Assembly (NCBI RefSeq): GCF_013185195.1
Contig: NZ_JAAZWC010000010.1
Location: 122,500 to 186,499, forward strand
Length of the DNA stretch: 64,000 bases
From: Saccharibacillus qingshengii
GTDB lineage: Bacteria; Bacillota; Bacilli; Paenibacillales; Paenibacillaceae
Direction of reading: 5' to 3'
Numbering within the stretch: the first letter of the stretch is position 1; the number at the start of each line of letters is the position of its first letter. Shown here piece after piece: positions 16,329 to 25,040 of this stretch. Under the pieces are notes generated by a model. It was given only the letters and a program-made list of their open reading frames with translations, made no database searches and was not told the origin of the DNA. Position numbers and translations under genes: made by a program.

Positions 16329-17852
16329 TTACGTCCGCGCCTTCTGCACTTTCAGCAGCTTCCCTTTGACCGTCGTCTCCTGCATCGCTTTGAGCACTTT
16401 CGCGCCTTTGCCGTTCAGGATATCCACGTAGGTCACCGTCTCCTGGACACTGATGATCCCGATATCTTCGGTCGTGATCCCTTCGATCCGGGCGATGGTG
16501 CCGACAAAGTCGACCGGACGCAGCTTTTTCTTCTTGCCGCCGTTGAAATAAAGCTTCATGATGTCCGCGTTCAGTTCTTCGCCCCGGCTTTTCTTGGCTG
16601 TCGGGCGGTCGCGGAGTTTGCGATCGAATGCCGCCTGCGCTTCGGACACCGCGTAAGCGGAAGGCTCTTCGGCGAGAGGCAGTTCGAATCCGATATAGCG
16701 CTCGATCGAACCGAGGAATTTGTCTTCGAACGGCGTCGCGAACGTGATCGCCGTGCCGCTCTGGCCCGCGCGCCCCGTACGGCCGGTGCGGTGGACATAG
16801 CTTTCTTTTTCCATCGGCAGATCGTAGTTGATGACATGCGTGATCCGGTCGATGTCGATGCCGCGCGCCGCGACGTCGGTCGCCACCAGATAGCGGAACT
16901 GCCCGGCGCGGAACTCGTTCATCACGCGGTTGCGGTCGTCCTGCTCCATGCCGCCGTGGATCTTGTTGACCGGATAGCCGAGACGCTCCAACTGGATCGC
17001 TACCGCGTCCACATTGTCTTTGGTCCGGCAGAAGATCATGCAGCTGTCCGGATTTTCGACGACCGTCACTTTTTGCAGCAGCGCCGCTTTGGATTTCTCG
17101 CCGACCCGGTACAGCTTATGCTGGATCTGCGTCTGCCGCTTGTCCGTGGCCGAACCGATCTCGATATCGACCGGACTGCGCATATAGCGGTGGCACAGAC
17201 TCTCGACGTCTTTTGGCAGTGTGGCGGAGAACAGCATGGTCACGCGCTCCGTCGGGAGCTGCTTGATGATCTTCTCGAGCTGCTCGATAAAGCCCATGCT
17301 CAGCATCTCGTCGGCTTCGTCGATCACCAGGTATTGAATGCGTTCCAGATCGATCGTGTCTTTCTCGGTATGGTCCATTACCCGGCCCGGCGTGCCAACG
17401 ATGACGTGATTGCGCTGCATCAGTTCGCGCTTCTGGCGGTCGAACGGCTGCTTGCCGTAGATCGCGGCCGCCTTGATCCGTTTGAAACGGCCGATATTCA
17501 TAATATCTTCCTTGACCTGGTCGGCAAGCTCCCGCGTCGGCGTCAGGATCAGCGCCTGCGGACGGCTCTCTTCCCAGTCGAGCAGCTCGCACAAAGGAAT
17601 CCCGTAAGCCGCGGTCTTGCCGCTGCCGGTCTGGGATTTGACAGTGACGTCTTTGCCGGCCAGCGCCTGCGGGATCACCTGCTGCTGCACGGGCGTCGCG
17701 GATTTGTAGCCGAGCGTGTCGAGCGAGCGGAGAATTTCTTCACTGAGCCCGTAAGTGGAAAAAGGGACCTGGGAAACTTCGGCCGAGGCCGTCGGTTCGT
17801 TTTCTGTATGGGTTCCGTTTACGGTTTCGTTGTTCGGTTGGTTCTCGTTCAT
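16329..17852 (-). CDS. dbpA: ATP-dependent RNA helicase DbpA
   Basis: A 507-aa DEAD-box helicase. A short acidic N-terminal tail leads into Q motif ([11 protein letters not shown]...[10 protein letters not shown]), motif [11 protein letters not shown], Ia PTRELADQ, Ib GTPGRV, II DEAD (VIDEADEML), III SAT, then the RecA2 motifs [18 protein letters not shown] and [10 protein letters not shown]. The C-terminal domain from about residue 425 ([29 protein letters not shown]...[11 protein letters not shown]) is the DbpA RNA-binding fold that recognises hairpin 92 of 23S rRNA in B. subtilis YxiN and E. coli DbpA. Its role is therefore 50S ribosome assembly. It is monocistronic, with AAGGAG about 11 nt before the ATG. 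Confidence 0.93.
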   Translation of the reverse strand: MNENQPNNETVNGTHTENEPTASAEVSQVPFSTYGLSEEILRSLDTLGYKSATPVQQQVIPQALAGKDVTVKSQTGSGKTAAYGIPLCELLDWEESRPQALILTPTRELADQVKEDIMNIGRFKRIKAAAIYGKQPFDRQKRELMQRNHVIVGTPGRVMDHTEKDTIDLERIQYLVIDEADEMLSMGFIEQLEKIIKQLPTERVTMLFSATLPKDVESLCHRYMRSPVDIEIGSATDKRQTQIQHKLYRVGEKSKAALLQKVTVVENPDSCMIFCRTKDNVDAVAIQLERLGYPVNKIHGGMEQDDRNRVMNEFRAGQFRYLVATDVAARGIDIDRITHVINYDLPMEKESYVHRTGRTGRAGQSGTAITFATPFEDKFLGSIERYIGFELPLAEEPSAYAVSEAQAAFDRKLRDRPTAKKSRGEELNADIMKLYFNGGKKKKLRPVDFVGTIARIEGITTEDIGIISVQETVTYVDILNGKGAKVLKAMQETTVKGKLLKVQKART

Positions 17853-18002
17853 GTTTGATTTAACTCCTTCGGTCTCGCCTGGTGCTGTTGCGGATATCCG
17901 ATAAGCGTACCACAGATCGGGAGAAATGAGGACTGGCGTTTTGCGAAGAGGACAGGTTCACAAAGTTAATTGGAGAAAGCGAGTTCCTATTTGTCTAACC
18001 TA

Positions 18003-18030
18003 TTCAACTTACATAGACGCATGTGATACT
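18003..18030 (+). promoter_or_regulatory. Candidate promoter of the type I toxin mRNA
   Basis: TTCAAC (18003-18008) and GATACT (18025-18030) are 16 bp apart and the latter is preceded by TGT, an extended -10. The expected start is near 18037, about 58 nt before the toxin start codon. Confidence 0.55.
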
Positions 18031-18094
18031 GTTCAAGCAATAGAAAGGCTTATATGGGCGGCCGGCTAATCTCCCTAGAAGGGAGGTGAAGCCC

Positions 18095-18178
18095 GTGGAA
18101 ACCTATCAAACACTAATGTTGATGATCTCATTTGCAACGTTGGTCGTGCTGATTCTTTCTTTCCACAAAAAGAAATAG
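18095..18178 (+). CDS. Holin-like type I toxin peptide (27 aa)
   Basis: A 27-codon gene starts at GTG 18095 behind an unusually strong ribosome site (AGAAGGGAGGTGA, 4-5 nt before it). The peptide opens METYQTLMLMISFATLVVLI and ends in FHKKK: a short acidic head, one transmembrane helix and a basic tail. This is the signature of the Firmicutes putative holin-like toxins (TxpA/BsrG group), which depolarise or disturb the membrane when over-produced. It is too short for routine gene finding. The antisense RNA gene overlapping its 3' end and the hairpin at 18259-18290 complete a type I toxin-antitoxin arrangement. Toxicity is inferred from family resemblance. Confidence 0.85.
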   Translation: METYQTLMLMISFATLVVLILSFHKKK

Positions 18179-18305
18179 ACCGCCCTCACCAAAGGTAGCG
18201 GTCTATTAACGTGGATCTCATCCTTGAAGCCAACCGCCCTTAAAAGCGGCTATTGCATCGGGAGTCGTGTTCAAGCACGACTCCTTTTGCATTGAATTGT
18301 TTGTA
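18165..18305 (-). ncRNA. Predicted antisense antitoxin RNA for the holin-like toxin
   Basis: On the minus strand a near-consensus sigma-A promoter TTGAAT (18339-18334), 17-bp spacer, TATAAT (18316-18311) predicts transcription from about 18305. The transcript would run back into the toxin 3' end and stop at a hairpin, TAGACCGC pairing with GCGGTCTA (18176-18207), followed on the minus strand by TTTCTTTTTG. The RNA is about 140 nt and fully complementary to the toxin mRNA tail, as in txpA/RatA and bsrG/SR4. No expression evidence is available; end points are estimates. Confidence 0.7.
18259..18292 (+). terminator. Terminator of the toxin mRNA
   Basis: GGAGTCGTG pairs with CACGACTCC around a TTCAAG loop and is followed by TTTTGC. 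It lies just inside the antisense RNA 5' end, so both RNAs overlap over about 120 nt. Confidence 0.8.
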
Positions 18306-18423
18306 GGATAATTATAGTAGTGAAGATCGGAAAATTCAATGTAAAAGACTGACGGCCCAACGATTTGAGCAAGTTTCCGCCACCAATTTTGACCGTCAAA
18401 TCCCCTTGAACTTCAGATTGCTA

Positions 18424-19179
18424 CTATCCTACAAACAAAGCGCTGAATATCACGACATCCTGCAAAAAGTGAATCAGCAGCGCCCAGAAAAATCCCCGCG
18501 TCTCCAACATCGATTTGACCAGAAACCAGCCGATAAAGGCCGCCATCAGCACGCCTACGATTCCGCCCGGATTCCCGAAATAATGTACGATACCGAAGAC
18601 GGCGGCTCCCAATCCCTGCGCCAAGTAGGAAGAGAAGCCGTACCGGCTCACAACGGCGACGAACGTGAACCGGAACAGAATCTCTTCCGAGAACGCGTTG
18701 GCCAACGCAAACACGGGAATCAGAAGCAGGCCGGGAAACAGCTCCAGGCTGACGATTTTGCCATGGACGACCTGGAAGTAGATAACGATCGCCGTCACCA
18801 GCGTAATCACGACCGCGAAGTTCAGGCCCAGATGTCTCCACGACTCCGCCTGTTTCGGCTTGATGCCGATCCACGGTTCGGGCCGGATCGCCCCGTCCCG
18901 CCTGTTCAGGTTCAAGTAGGCAAGTCCTTCCCTGCCCGTCAGCGCGTATACAAGCCCGATCATAAGCACAGCCAGCGCCAGCACCGTGATTTGATAACCG
19001 GTCTCCAGATTGTACCGTTCGTTTTGGAACAGATCCACGGCAAGCGGCGCAGCGCTTCTGAGCCACAGCAGCAGCGGCGCACACGCAATCACGACGAGCG
19101 TAATCAGCAGAATCGGAATCGTGCCTACCCGTTTGGAATTCAACCTTTTTTCGCCGCCCGAATTCAGCCTCTTATCCAT
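18424..19179 (-). CDS. CPBP family intramembrane metalloprotease
   Basis: A 251-aa polytopic membrane protein with about seven hydrophobic segments. The CPBP (CAAX protease and bacteriocin-processing) motifs are present: NAFSEEILFRF with the paired glutamates, FGIVHYF and the final LIHFLQD histidine. Family members act in bacteriocin self-immunity or membrane protein processing; the substrate here is unknown. The ATG at 19179 has AAGGAGGACGAAC just upstream; an in-frame ATG at 19221 would overlap the regulator gene much more. It overlaps the PadR gene end by 8 nt and forms a two-gene operon with it. Confidence 0.85.
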   Translation of the reverse strand: MDKRLNSGGEKRLNSKRVGTIPILLITLVVIACAPLLLWLRSAAPLAVDLFQNERYNLETGYQITVLALAVLMIGLVYALTGREGLAYLNLNRRDGAIRPEPWIGIKPKQAESWRHLGLNFAVVITLVTAIVIYFQVVHGKIVSLELFPGLLLIPVFALANAFSEEILFRFTFVAVVSRYGFSSYLAQGLGAAVFGIVHYFGNPGGIVGVLMAAFIGWFLVKSMLETRGFFWALLIHFLQDVVIFSALFVG

Positions 19180-19729
19180 GTTCGTCCTCCTTGCCTGGAG
19201 CCTGTAAGACTTCCAAAGCATGCCGGCACCATTCCATCGTCATCTGCACATACCGTTCGCCGTAATCGAGCGTCAGCAGCCAGAGCTGCGATGATTTGCC
19301 CTGCCCGCTTGGAACCCCCGCCCGGATCGCCGCAAGAATCGCAACGGACCGCGCGCTTTCTTCCAACTCCGCCTCGAGAAAAGCGATCAACTGGGGAATC
19401 TGCCGCTCCTGCGAGACAAACATCTTCATCAACAGCTCGTTTCGCATCACGGACTCTTCCGGAGTTTGGGTCAACCAGACATCGAGCTGCTCGCATCCCT
19501 GCGGCGTCACGCCGTACACGATCCTGCGCCTGCCGGTCTCGGACTCTTCGACGATCGACACGGCACCTTCCGCCTCCAACTGCTTGATGCTTTTGTGGAG
19601 GTGGCCGTAAGATTCGTTCCAGAACAAACCGATACTTTCCTTGGAAAATTTCACGAGTTCGTAAGCGCTCATGGGCTTGATCCGAAGCAGGCCGAGTATG
19701 GCGAAGTGGGTGGTAGAGCTTCTTTTCAT
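19172..19729 (-). CDS. PadR family transcriptional regulator
   Basis: A 185-aa regulator with an N-terminal winged helix (THFAILGLLRIKPMSAYELVK...SYGHLHKSIKQLEAEGAVS...RRRIVYGVTPQG) and a C-terminal helical Vir-type dimer domain (FLEAELEESARSVAILAAI). The start at 19729 has GGGAGG immediately before it. It is the first gene of the operon with the CPBP protease and very likely represses its own promoter: an inverted repeat TATCTTTAAGATA (19750-19762) sits between the -10 (TATAAT, minus strand 19769-19764) and the ribosome site. The inducer is unknown. Confidence 0.88.
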   Translation of the reverse strand: MKRSSTTHFAILGLLRIKPMSAYELVKFSKESIGLFWNESYGHLHKSIKQLEAEGAVSIVEESETGRRRIVYGVTPQGCEQLDVWLTQTPEESVMRNELLMKMFVSQERQIPQLIAFLEAELEESARSVAILAAIRAGVPSGQGKSSQLWLLTLDYGERYVQMTMEWCRHALEVLQAPGKEDEHG

Positions 19730-19749
19730 AGGGACCTCCCTATCCAATG

Positions 19750-19769
19750 TATCTTTAAGATATATTATA
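19750..19769 (-). promoter_or_regulatory. PadR operon -10 box and adjoining inverted repeat
   Basis: The minus strand carries TATAAT (19769-19764) directly followed by the near-perfect palindrome at 19750-19762, well placed for autorepression. A convincing -35 was not identified. Confidence 0.5.
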
Positions 19770-19810
19770 CGTTCATCATAAATCAGCTTATCGAAAATCG
19801 CAACACAAAA

Positions 19811-20098
19811 AGGACCTTCGATTAAAGGTCCTCAGGCTGTCGAGAAAGTCCTATTCGTTGTAGAAGCTCGTCGGCTGCGGGAGAAATTCGTTTCGGTCGC
19901 GTGTTGAAATCAGGAAAAACGATCAAATTTTAATGGAATTTTCCCGATTAACGGTGCAAGTTCATATCCCGATTTTGGATGAACTTGCACCACAAAGGCG
20001 AACACTATCGTTCCTTCACTGAATTTCTCCCTCCGCCTCCTCACTTCTCTCAGAATCAGACTTTCTCGACACGTTGAGGACCTTCGATTAAAGGTCCT
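19811..20098. repeat. MITE-like repeat copy B nested between two identical hairpins
   Basis: The core (19838-20071, 234 bp) has the same 13-bp terminal inverted repeats as copy A (TGTCGAGAAAGTC and GACTTTCTCGACA) and, when reverse-complemented, aligns with it along both arms (GAGGAGGCGGAGGGAGAAAT, then AACGATAGTGTTCGCCTTTG; right arm GATTTCAACACGCGACC). The centre differs: copy B has a private hairpin GGTGCAAGTTCAT/ATGAACTTGCACC. Outside the CAGGC and CGTTGA flanks lie two identical hairpins, GGACCTT loop AAGGTCC, at 19811-19832 and 20077-20098. The interval 19770-20149 contains no gene. Confidence 0.85.
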
Positions 20099-20149
20099 CA
20101 GGCTGCCTAGTACGTTGACCCCGATATTCGTTAATAAAAGGGGAATGCT

Positions 20150-21565
20150 TTACGACAAAGCCTCTCCCGGCTGTTCTTCATGCGGAAGGCGGGAAAAAGT
20201 TTCGTCCAGTTCCACCGTGAAGACGATCGTCGTGCCCGCTTCTGCCGAAGACTCGATCCCGATCTGTCCGTTCATCCGTTCTACCAGTTTCTTCGAGATC
20301 GCAAGACCCATCCCGGTGCCCTGCGCCTGACGGCTGAGCCCTTTGTCCACCTGATAGAAAGGTTGAAACACTTTTCTCCAGTGGGCTCTGGGAATCCCGA
20401 TACCCGAATCTTGAATTCGGAATTGAAGCCGTTTCCGGTTCTTCCCGTCGCTGCCCGGAAGCAAAGAGACGGACACCCCGATACGCCCCCGCTCCGTAAA
20501 CTTGATCCCGTTCCCAAGCAGGTTCAGCAGAATCTGCCGGATCAGATTCGCATCGCCCATCAGCATGTCGGGCACCTCTTCGTCGACTGTGACATCGATC
20601 TCCAGATTCTTGTCGAGCCTCGGCACCTGAAGCAGATCGACCACTTCGGCTACGCATTCGCGGATTCGCAAAGGTTCTTCCAGCATCACCTGACGATCCG
20701 ATTCGATCTTCGAGAAATCCAGAATATCGTTCACGATTTGCAGGAGGGACGCGCCGCTGTGGCGGATCACTTCGACGTAAATCGCTTGATCTTCATCAAG
20801 CTCCGTCTCGGCCAGCAGATCGGCCATGCCCAGCACTCCGTTCATCGGCGTCCGTATTTCGTGATTCATCGTCGCAATAAACTCGTTCTTGGCCTGATTG
20901 GCGCGTTCGGCCGCTTCCTTGTCGATCAGCAGCTGTTTTTGCTCGAGCAGCAGCTTCTCCTGAAGGGACATAGAAGGAGAAATCCTCCGTTCGGCATTCG
21001 AATTCCGGTACAGACCCGAAGCGATAAATTCCCGGTCCGTCATCACATATTCATGCGAGCGCATCAAAGAAAGCTGCAGCGATGCGGAGATTTCGTTGGC
21101 ATCATAAGCACAGACCGAGATCAGGTTCTGCTCTTTGACGCTGCAGTCCGCCATGACTTCAAACTCTTCCAGCTTGGCCTGAATATGCGGCTGCGGCTTC
21201 CATTGAACATGCGCCCAGGTTCGAATCGACAACCGGTCATTCAGAAAAGGCTGCATGATCGCTTCAAAATGCCGGCGCGTCAAACAACCCTGAAATTCGC
21301 CGTGGCGCTGATAGAAATCGAAATTATCGACAAAATGGACATACTCGAGCTTCTCGTCGATCCACGACTCCGCCAGTTTGCGTTCGATCGCCTTAATGCA
21401 GTAGTCGTTGTCGATGATCAGGATTTGATGCCCTTGATTCAGACAGGTCATCGCATAAGCCGCCGCGCTGTCCACATAATGCTGCACATCTTCATACAAA
21501 TACAGGATATGGCTGCCGCTGATCGAGTGTGTCAGAGAAGCTAAAGGATTATCGAATTCAATCAC
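20150..21565 (-). CDS. MEDS-domain sensor histidine kinase, soluble
   Basis: A 471-aa cytoplasmic kinase. The N-terminal half (ISGSHILYLYEDVQHYVDSAAAYAMTCL onwards, with a D-rich GHQILIIDND turn) matches the MEDS sensory domain of DcmR-type regulators. A linker coiled coil (about 205-235) leads to HisKA with NHEIRTPMNG, then HATPase_c with NLLGNGIKF, DSGIGIP and GTGMGLAISKKLVE. No receiver domain or adjacent response regulator is present. I prefer the GTG at 21565 because AGGGGG lies 9 nt upstream; an ATG at 21592 would add nine residues but has no ribosome site. The ligand of the MEDS domain is unknown, possibly a small C1-type or one-carbon signal by analogy. Confidence 0.82.
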   Translation of the reverse strand: MIEFDNPLASLTHSISGSHILYLYEDVQHYVDSAAAYAMTCLNQGHQILIIDNDYCIKAIERKLAESWIDEKLEYVHFVDNFDFYQRHGEFQGCLTRRHFEAIMQPFLNDRLSIRTWAHVQWKPQPHIQAKLEEFEVMADCSVKEQNLISVCAYDANEISASLQLSLMRSHEYVMTDREFIASGLYRNSNAERRISPSMSLQEKLLLEQKQLLIDKEAAERANQAKNEFIATMNHEIRTPMNGVLGMADLLAETELDEDQAIYVEVIRHSGASLLQIVNDILDFSKIESDRQVMLEEPLRIRECVAEVVDLLQVPRLDKNLEIDVTVDEEVPDMLMGDANLIRQILLNLLGNGIKFTERGRIGVSVSLLPGSDGKNRKRLQFRIQDSGIGIPRAHWRKVFQPFYQVDKGLSRQAQGTGMGLAISKKLVERMNGQIGIESSAEAGTTIVFTVELDETFSRLPHEEQPGEALS

Positions 21566-21708
21566 TGAAATACGCCCCCTATTCTGCTGCATAACAGGCT
21601 ATTTATTGGTGATCCGGAGTCGAAAATGAGTGTCGGAATTGGCGTATCAAACGCATAGAGCATTTTTTTGGTAATTATGGATCTTCGGACAAAAGAAACA
21701 AAATCTCT

Positions 21709-22671
21709 TTATCGGCTCTCAAACTCCGCCAAACCCGCCCGTACTTCCTCTGTCGATTTGGCTTCCATCAGCTTCGTGCGAAGCTCGTTCGCTCCGCGGA
21801 AGCCTTTGATATAAATCTTGAAAAAGCGCGGCAGCGCTTTGAACGGCCGGGGTTCCAGCTCTGCGGAATAGTGGTCATGCAGGTCCAGATGCAGTCTCAG
21901 CAGATCGAGCAGTTCATGGGGTTCGTGCTGCCTCGGTACCGGTTCAAAAGCGAACGGATTATGGAAAATCCCGCGCCCGATCATGATCCCGTCGACCCCG
22001 TATTTCTCCGCAAGCTCCAGTCCGGTTTGCCGGTCCGGGATATCGCCGTTGATCGTCAGCAGCGTCTGCGGCGCGATCTCGTCACGCAGCTGCTTGATCT
22101 CGGGGATCAGTTCCCAGTGCGCGTCGACTTTGCTCATCTCGTCGCGGGTCCGCAGATGAATAGACAAGTTGGCAATATCCTGCTTCAGGATATGCGTCAG
22201 CCAGTCCCGCCATTCATCCAGCGAGCTGAAGCCGAGCCGCGTCTTGACGCTGACCGGCAGGCCGCCGGCTTTGGCAGCCTGAATAATCTCCGCGGCCAGC
22301 TCCGGGCGGCAGATCAAGCCGCTGCCTTTGCCGTTCTCCGCCACATTCGGCACGGGGCAGCCCATGTTAAGGTCGATGCCTTTGAAGCCGTCTTCCGCCA
22401 TGCCGATACTCATCTGGCGGAAATATTCGGGTTTGTCTCCCCAGATATGGGCGACGATCGGCTGCTCGTCTTCCGTAAAGGCCAACCGGCCGCGCACGCT
22501 GTGGCGCCCTGCCGGATGGCAATAGCTTTCCGTATTGGCAAACTCCGTAAAGAAAACGTCAGGCTTCGCCGCCGCGCTCACCACATGGCGGAATACGACG
22601 TCCGTAACATCTTCCATCGGAGCCAGAATAAAAAAGGGACGAGGCAGGTTCTGCCAAAAATTCGATGTCAT
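21709..22671 (-). CDS. tRNA-dihydrouridine synthase
   Basis: A 320-aa FMN-dependent TIM-barrel enzyme that reduces uridine to dihydrouridine in tRNA. Family signatures are clear: [15 protein letters not shown], the catalytic-Cys region [51 protein letters not shown] and [13 protein letters not shown]. Two things differ slightly from classic DusB: HLRTR in place of HGRTR. The start at 22671 has GAGAGG 8 nt before it; an ATG at 22707 has none. It diverges from the iron-uptake operon. Confidence 0.92.
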   Translation of the reverse strand: MTSNFWQNLPRPFFILAPMEDVTDVVFRHVVSAAAKPDVFFTEFANTESYCHPAGRHSVRGRLAFTEDEQPIVAHIWGDKPEYFRQMSIGMAEDGFKGIDLNMGCPVPNVAENGKGSGLICRPELAAEIIQAAKAGGLPVSVKTRLGFSSLDEWRDWLTHILKQDIANLSIHLRTRDEMSKVDAHWELIPEIKQLRDEIAPQTLLTINGDIPDRQTGLELAEKYGVDGIMIGRGIFHNPFAFEPVPRQHEPHELLDLLRLHLDLHDHYSAELEPRPFKALPRFFKIYIKGFRGANELRTKLMEAKSTEEVRAGLAEFESR

Positions 22672-22767
22672 GTGAAAAACCTCTCTATCGTATGATCGTT
22701 GACTCAACGATCATATCAATTCCGCAAAAAATATACACCCCTTTTAAAAATAATAGGCGCTGATCGG

Positions 22768-22795
22768 TTGATTCGCGGAAAGATTTTGCTATAAT
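22768..22795 (+). promoter_or_regulatory. Promoter of the iron-siderophore ABC operon
   Basis: TTGATT (22768-22773), 16-bp spacer, TATAAT (22790-22795) preceded by TGC (extended -10). The Fur box begins 13 bp downstream, over the expected start site. Confidence 0.75.
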
Positions 22796-22807
22796 AAACC
22801 CTATCAT

Positions 22808-22826
22808 GATAATGATAATCGTTATC
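22808..22826 (+). promoter_or_regulatory. Fur box
   Basis: GATAATGATAATCGTTATC matches the 19-bp consensus GATAATGATAATCATTATC at 18 of 19 positions. Its place over the transcription start implies iron-dependent repression of the operon that follows. Confidence 0.92.
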
Positions 22827-22972
22827 GTATGTAATTTATTTCATTTTAGTTAATGATAGAGGGGGGTTATTCATTTCGGTCCTGATTGTGCTTATCCGTG
22901 CCTATACATAGGATCCCGATCCGATTCGATCGAGATTCGCCTTTCCTACACCCTATCCTTTGGAGGTTTATG

Positions 22973-23998
22973 ATGAAAAAATCCGCCGTATTAAAATCGA
23001 TGTCTATTCTGATCACTGCCCTTATGCTGACGCTGACCGCCTGCTCCAACTCCAGTACCCCCGCCGCCCAGCCCAAGGCTGCTGCCGAAACGCCGGCCGC
23101 CGAGACTCCGTCTACTGTCGAGATTACGGATATCCACGGAAAAGTCCAGGTTCCGGTAAATCCGAAAACGGTCGTCGCCCTGGATAACCGCACGTTCGAG
23201 ACGCTGTCCGACTGGGGCGTCAAACTGGCCGCCGTGCCCAAAGACGTCATGCCGGCCGATTCGTCTTATGTCCAAGACGAAGCCGTGCAGAACATCGGAA
23301 ATCACCGGGAACCCAATCTTGAACTGCTGGCGTCGCTCAACCCGGATGTAGTCATTGTGGGTCAGAGATTCGCCGACTACTACGAAGACATCAAAAAGCT
23401 GGTGCCCGATGCGACCGTTGTCGACTTCAGCTTCGACGTCTCCGATGCTTCGGAAACGCCGGGAACGAACCTCGTGAACGGACTCAAAGATTCGACGGTC
23501 AGCCTGGGCAAAATTTTCGACAAAACGGCCGAAGCCGACCAACTGAATGCCGCGTTTGACGAATCGATCGAAAAAGCCAAAACGGCTTACAACGGAAAAG
23601 ACACGGTGATGAGCGTTGTCGTCTCTGCCGGAGAAATCGGATTCTCGGCGCCGCACTCCGGACGGGTGTGGGGACCGATGTACGAAATGTTCGGTTGGGT
23701 TCCGGCGTTGGAAGTCGATGCCGCGTCTTCCGACCACGAAGGGGACGACATTTCCGTCGAAGCGATCGCGCAGAGCAACCCGGACTGGATCTTCGTACTG
23801 GACCGCGATGCCGCGATCTCCAGCGAAACCGATGCCGTTCCGGCCCAGGATGTTATCGATCAAGCGCCCGCCCTCAAAAACACCAAAGCCATTACGGCAA
23901 AACATATCGTATACGCGCCGAACGACACGTACGTCAACGAGTCGATCCAGACTTATATCGAGCTGTTCGACAACCTTTCGGCAGCTTTAGCCAAGTAA
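22973..23998 (+). CDS. Siderophore-binding lipoprotein of an iron ABC importer (YclQ/FatB/CeuE-like)
   Basis: A 341-aa class III binding protein. The signal ends in the lipobox LTLTAC (MKKSAVLKSMSILITALMLT), followed by an Ala/Pro linker and a fold starting VEITDIHGKVQVPVNPKTVVALD, with NLELLASLNPDVVIVGQRF and the C-terminal half APHSGRVWGPMYEMFGWVP...NPDWIFVLDRD. This pattern belongs to the FatB/CeuE/YclQ group that binds catecholate or mixed siderophores such as petrobactin or enterobactin hydrolysis products. Two ATGs are adjacent; 22973 gives better spacing to GGAGG than 22970. The upstream Fur box makes it iron repressed. Confidence 0.92.
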   Translation: MKKSAVLKSMSILITALMLTLTACSNSSTPAAQPKAAAETPAAETPSTVEITDIHGKVQVPVNPKTVVALDNRTFETLSDWGVKLAAVPKDVMPADSSYVQDEAVQNIGNHREPNLELLASLNPDVVIVGQRFADYYEDIKKLVPDATVVDFSFDVSDASETPGTNLVNGLKDSTVSLGKIFDKTAEADQLNAAFDESIEKAKTAYNGKDTVMSVVVSAGEIGFSAPHSGRVWGPMYEMFGWVPALEVDAASSDHEGDDISVEAIAQSNPDWIFVLDRDAAISSETDAVPAQDVIDQAPALKNTKAITAKHIVYAPNDTYVNESIQTYIELFDNLSAALAK

Positions 23999-24017
23999 CC
24001 AAAAGGAGCACGGCTTC

Positions 24018-25040
24018 GTGGCAAAAAATGCAGCGCCCCAAACGGCCGGGTTTGAATCTTTTCAAACCCGGCATCTTTCCAACAAGTTATGGACTTGGCC
24101 TTTTGTCGCTGCCCTGATTGCGGTACTCGCGTTGGGCGCGATTTCTCTGTTCACCGGCGTTTACGATATACAGGGACAAGCCGACGGCCGGGAGATGTTT
24201 TTCACTACCCGGGTTCCGAGAACGGCCTCCTTGATGCTGACCGGCGCCGCGATGGCTATGGCCGGACTCGTCATGCAGCTGGTCACGCAGAACCGACTGG
24301 TTGAGCCAACGACGACGGGAACGATCGAATGGTCGGGCCTGGGCCTTTTGTTTGTATATCTGCTGTTCCCGGCTCCAAGCCTGCTGCTGCGGATGACGGG
24401 CGCGATCCTGTTCTCTTTTATCGGGACGATGCTGTTCTTCCTGCTGCTGCGAAGAGTCCGGCTGCGGTCTTCGTTGATCGTGCCGATTATCGGCATGATG
24501 CTCGGAGCGGTGATCTCCGCCGTCTCTACGTTTATCGGACTTCTGTTCCAGATGACCCAGAATATCGAGAGCTGGTATATCGGTTCTTTTTCGAATATTC
24601 AAATGGGACGGTACGAGTATCTATGGCTGATCGTGCTGGTCACGGTGCTGGTTTTTGTATGTGCCGACCGTTTGACGCTCGCCGGATTGGGCCAGGATGT
24701 GGCCACCAGTCTGGGTGTCAACTATAACCGCATCATCTTCGTCGGTACGGCCCTGATCTCGCTTGCGGTCGGTATCGTTGCGGCGGTGATCGGCAATCTG
24801 CCTTTTCTGGGATTGATCGTGCCCAATATCGTATCCATGTTCAGAGGCGACGACCTGCGGAGCAACCTGCCCTGGGTGTGTCTGCTGGGGATGGGAACGA
24901 TCATGGCCTGCGATATCCTGTCGCGGGTGCTGATTATGCCTTTTGAAATTCCGGTCTCCCTGATTCTCGGAACGGTGGGTTCGGTCGTATTTATCTTGAT
25001 CTTGTTGAAGCAAAGGAGGTCCCCACAAACCCCGCGATGA
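24018..25040 (+). CDS. Iron-siderophore ABC transporter permease (YclN-like)
   Basis: A 340-aa FecCD-type permease with about nine to ten helices. Recognisable parts are FFTTRVPRTASLMLTGAAMAMAGLVMQLVTQNRLVEPTTTG, a hallmark of this family, and GNLPFLGLIVPNIVSMFRGDDLRSNLP, the coupling-helix region. Translation starts at a GTG (24018) behind AAGGAG. The 3' end overlaps the second permease by 4 nt. Confidence 0.92.
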   Translation: MAKNAAPQTAGFESFQTRHLSNKLWTWPFVAALIAVLALGAISLFTGVYDIQGQADGREMFFTTRVPRTASLMLTGAAMAMAGLVMQLVTQNRLVEPTTTGTIEWSGLGLLFVYLLFPAPSLLLRMTGAILFSFIGTMLFFLLLRRVRLRSSLIVPIIGMMLGAVISAVSTFIGLLFQMTQNIESWYIGSFSNIQMGRYEYLWLIVLVTVLVFVCADRLTLAGLGQDVATSLGVNYNRIIFVGTALISLAVGIVAAVIGNLPFLGLIVPNIVSMFRGDDLRSNLPWVCLLGMGTIMACDILSRVLIMPFEIPVSLILGTVGSVVFILILLKQRRSPQTPR

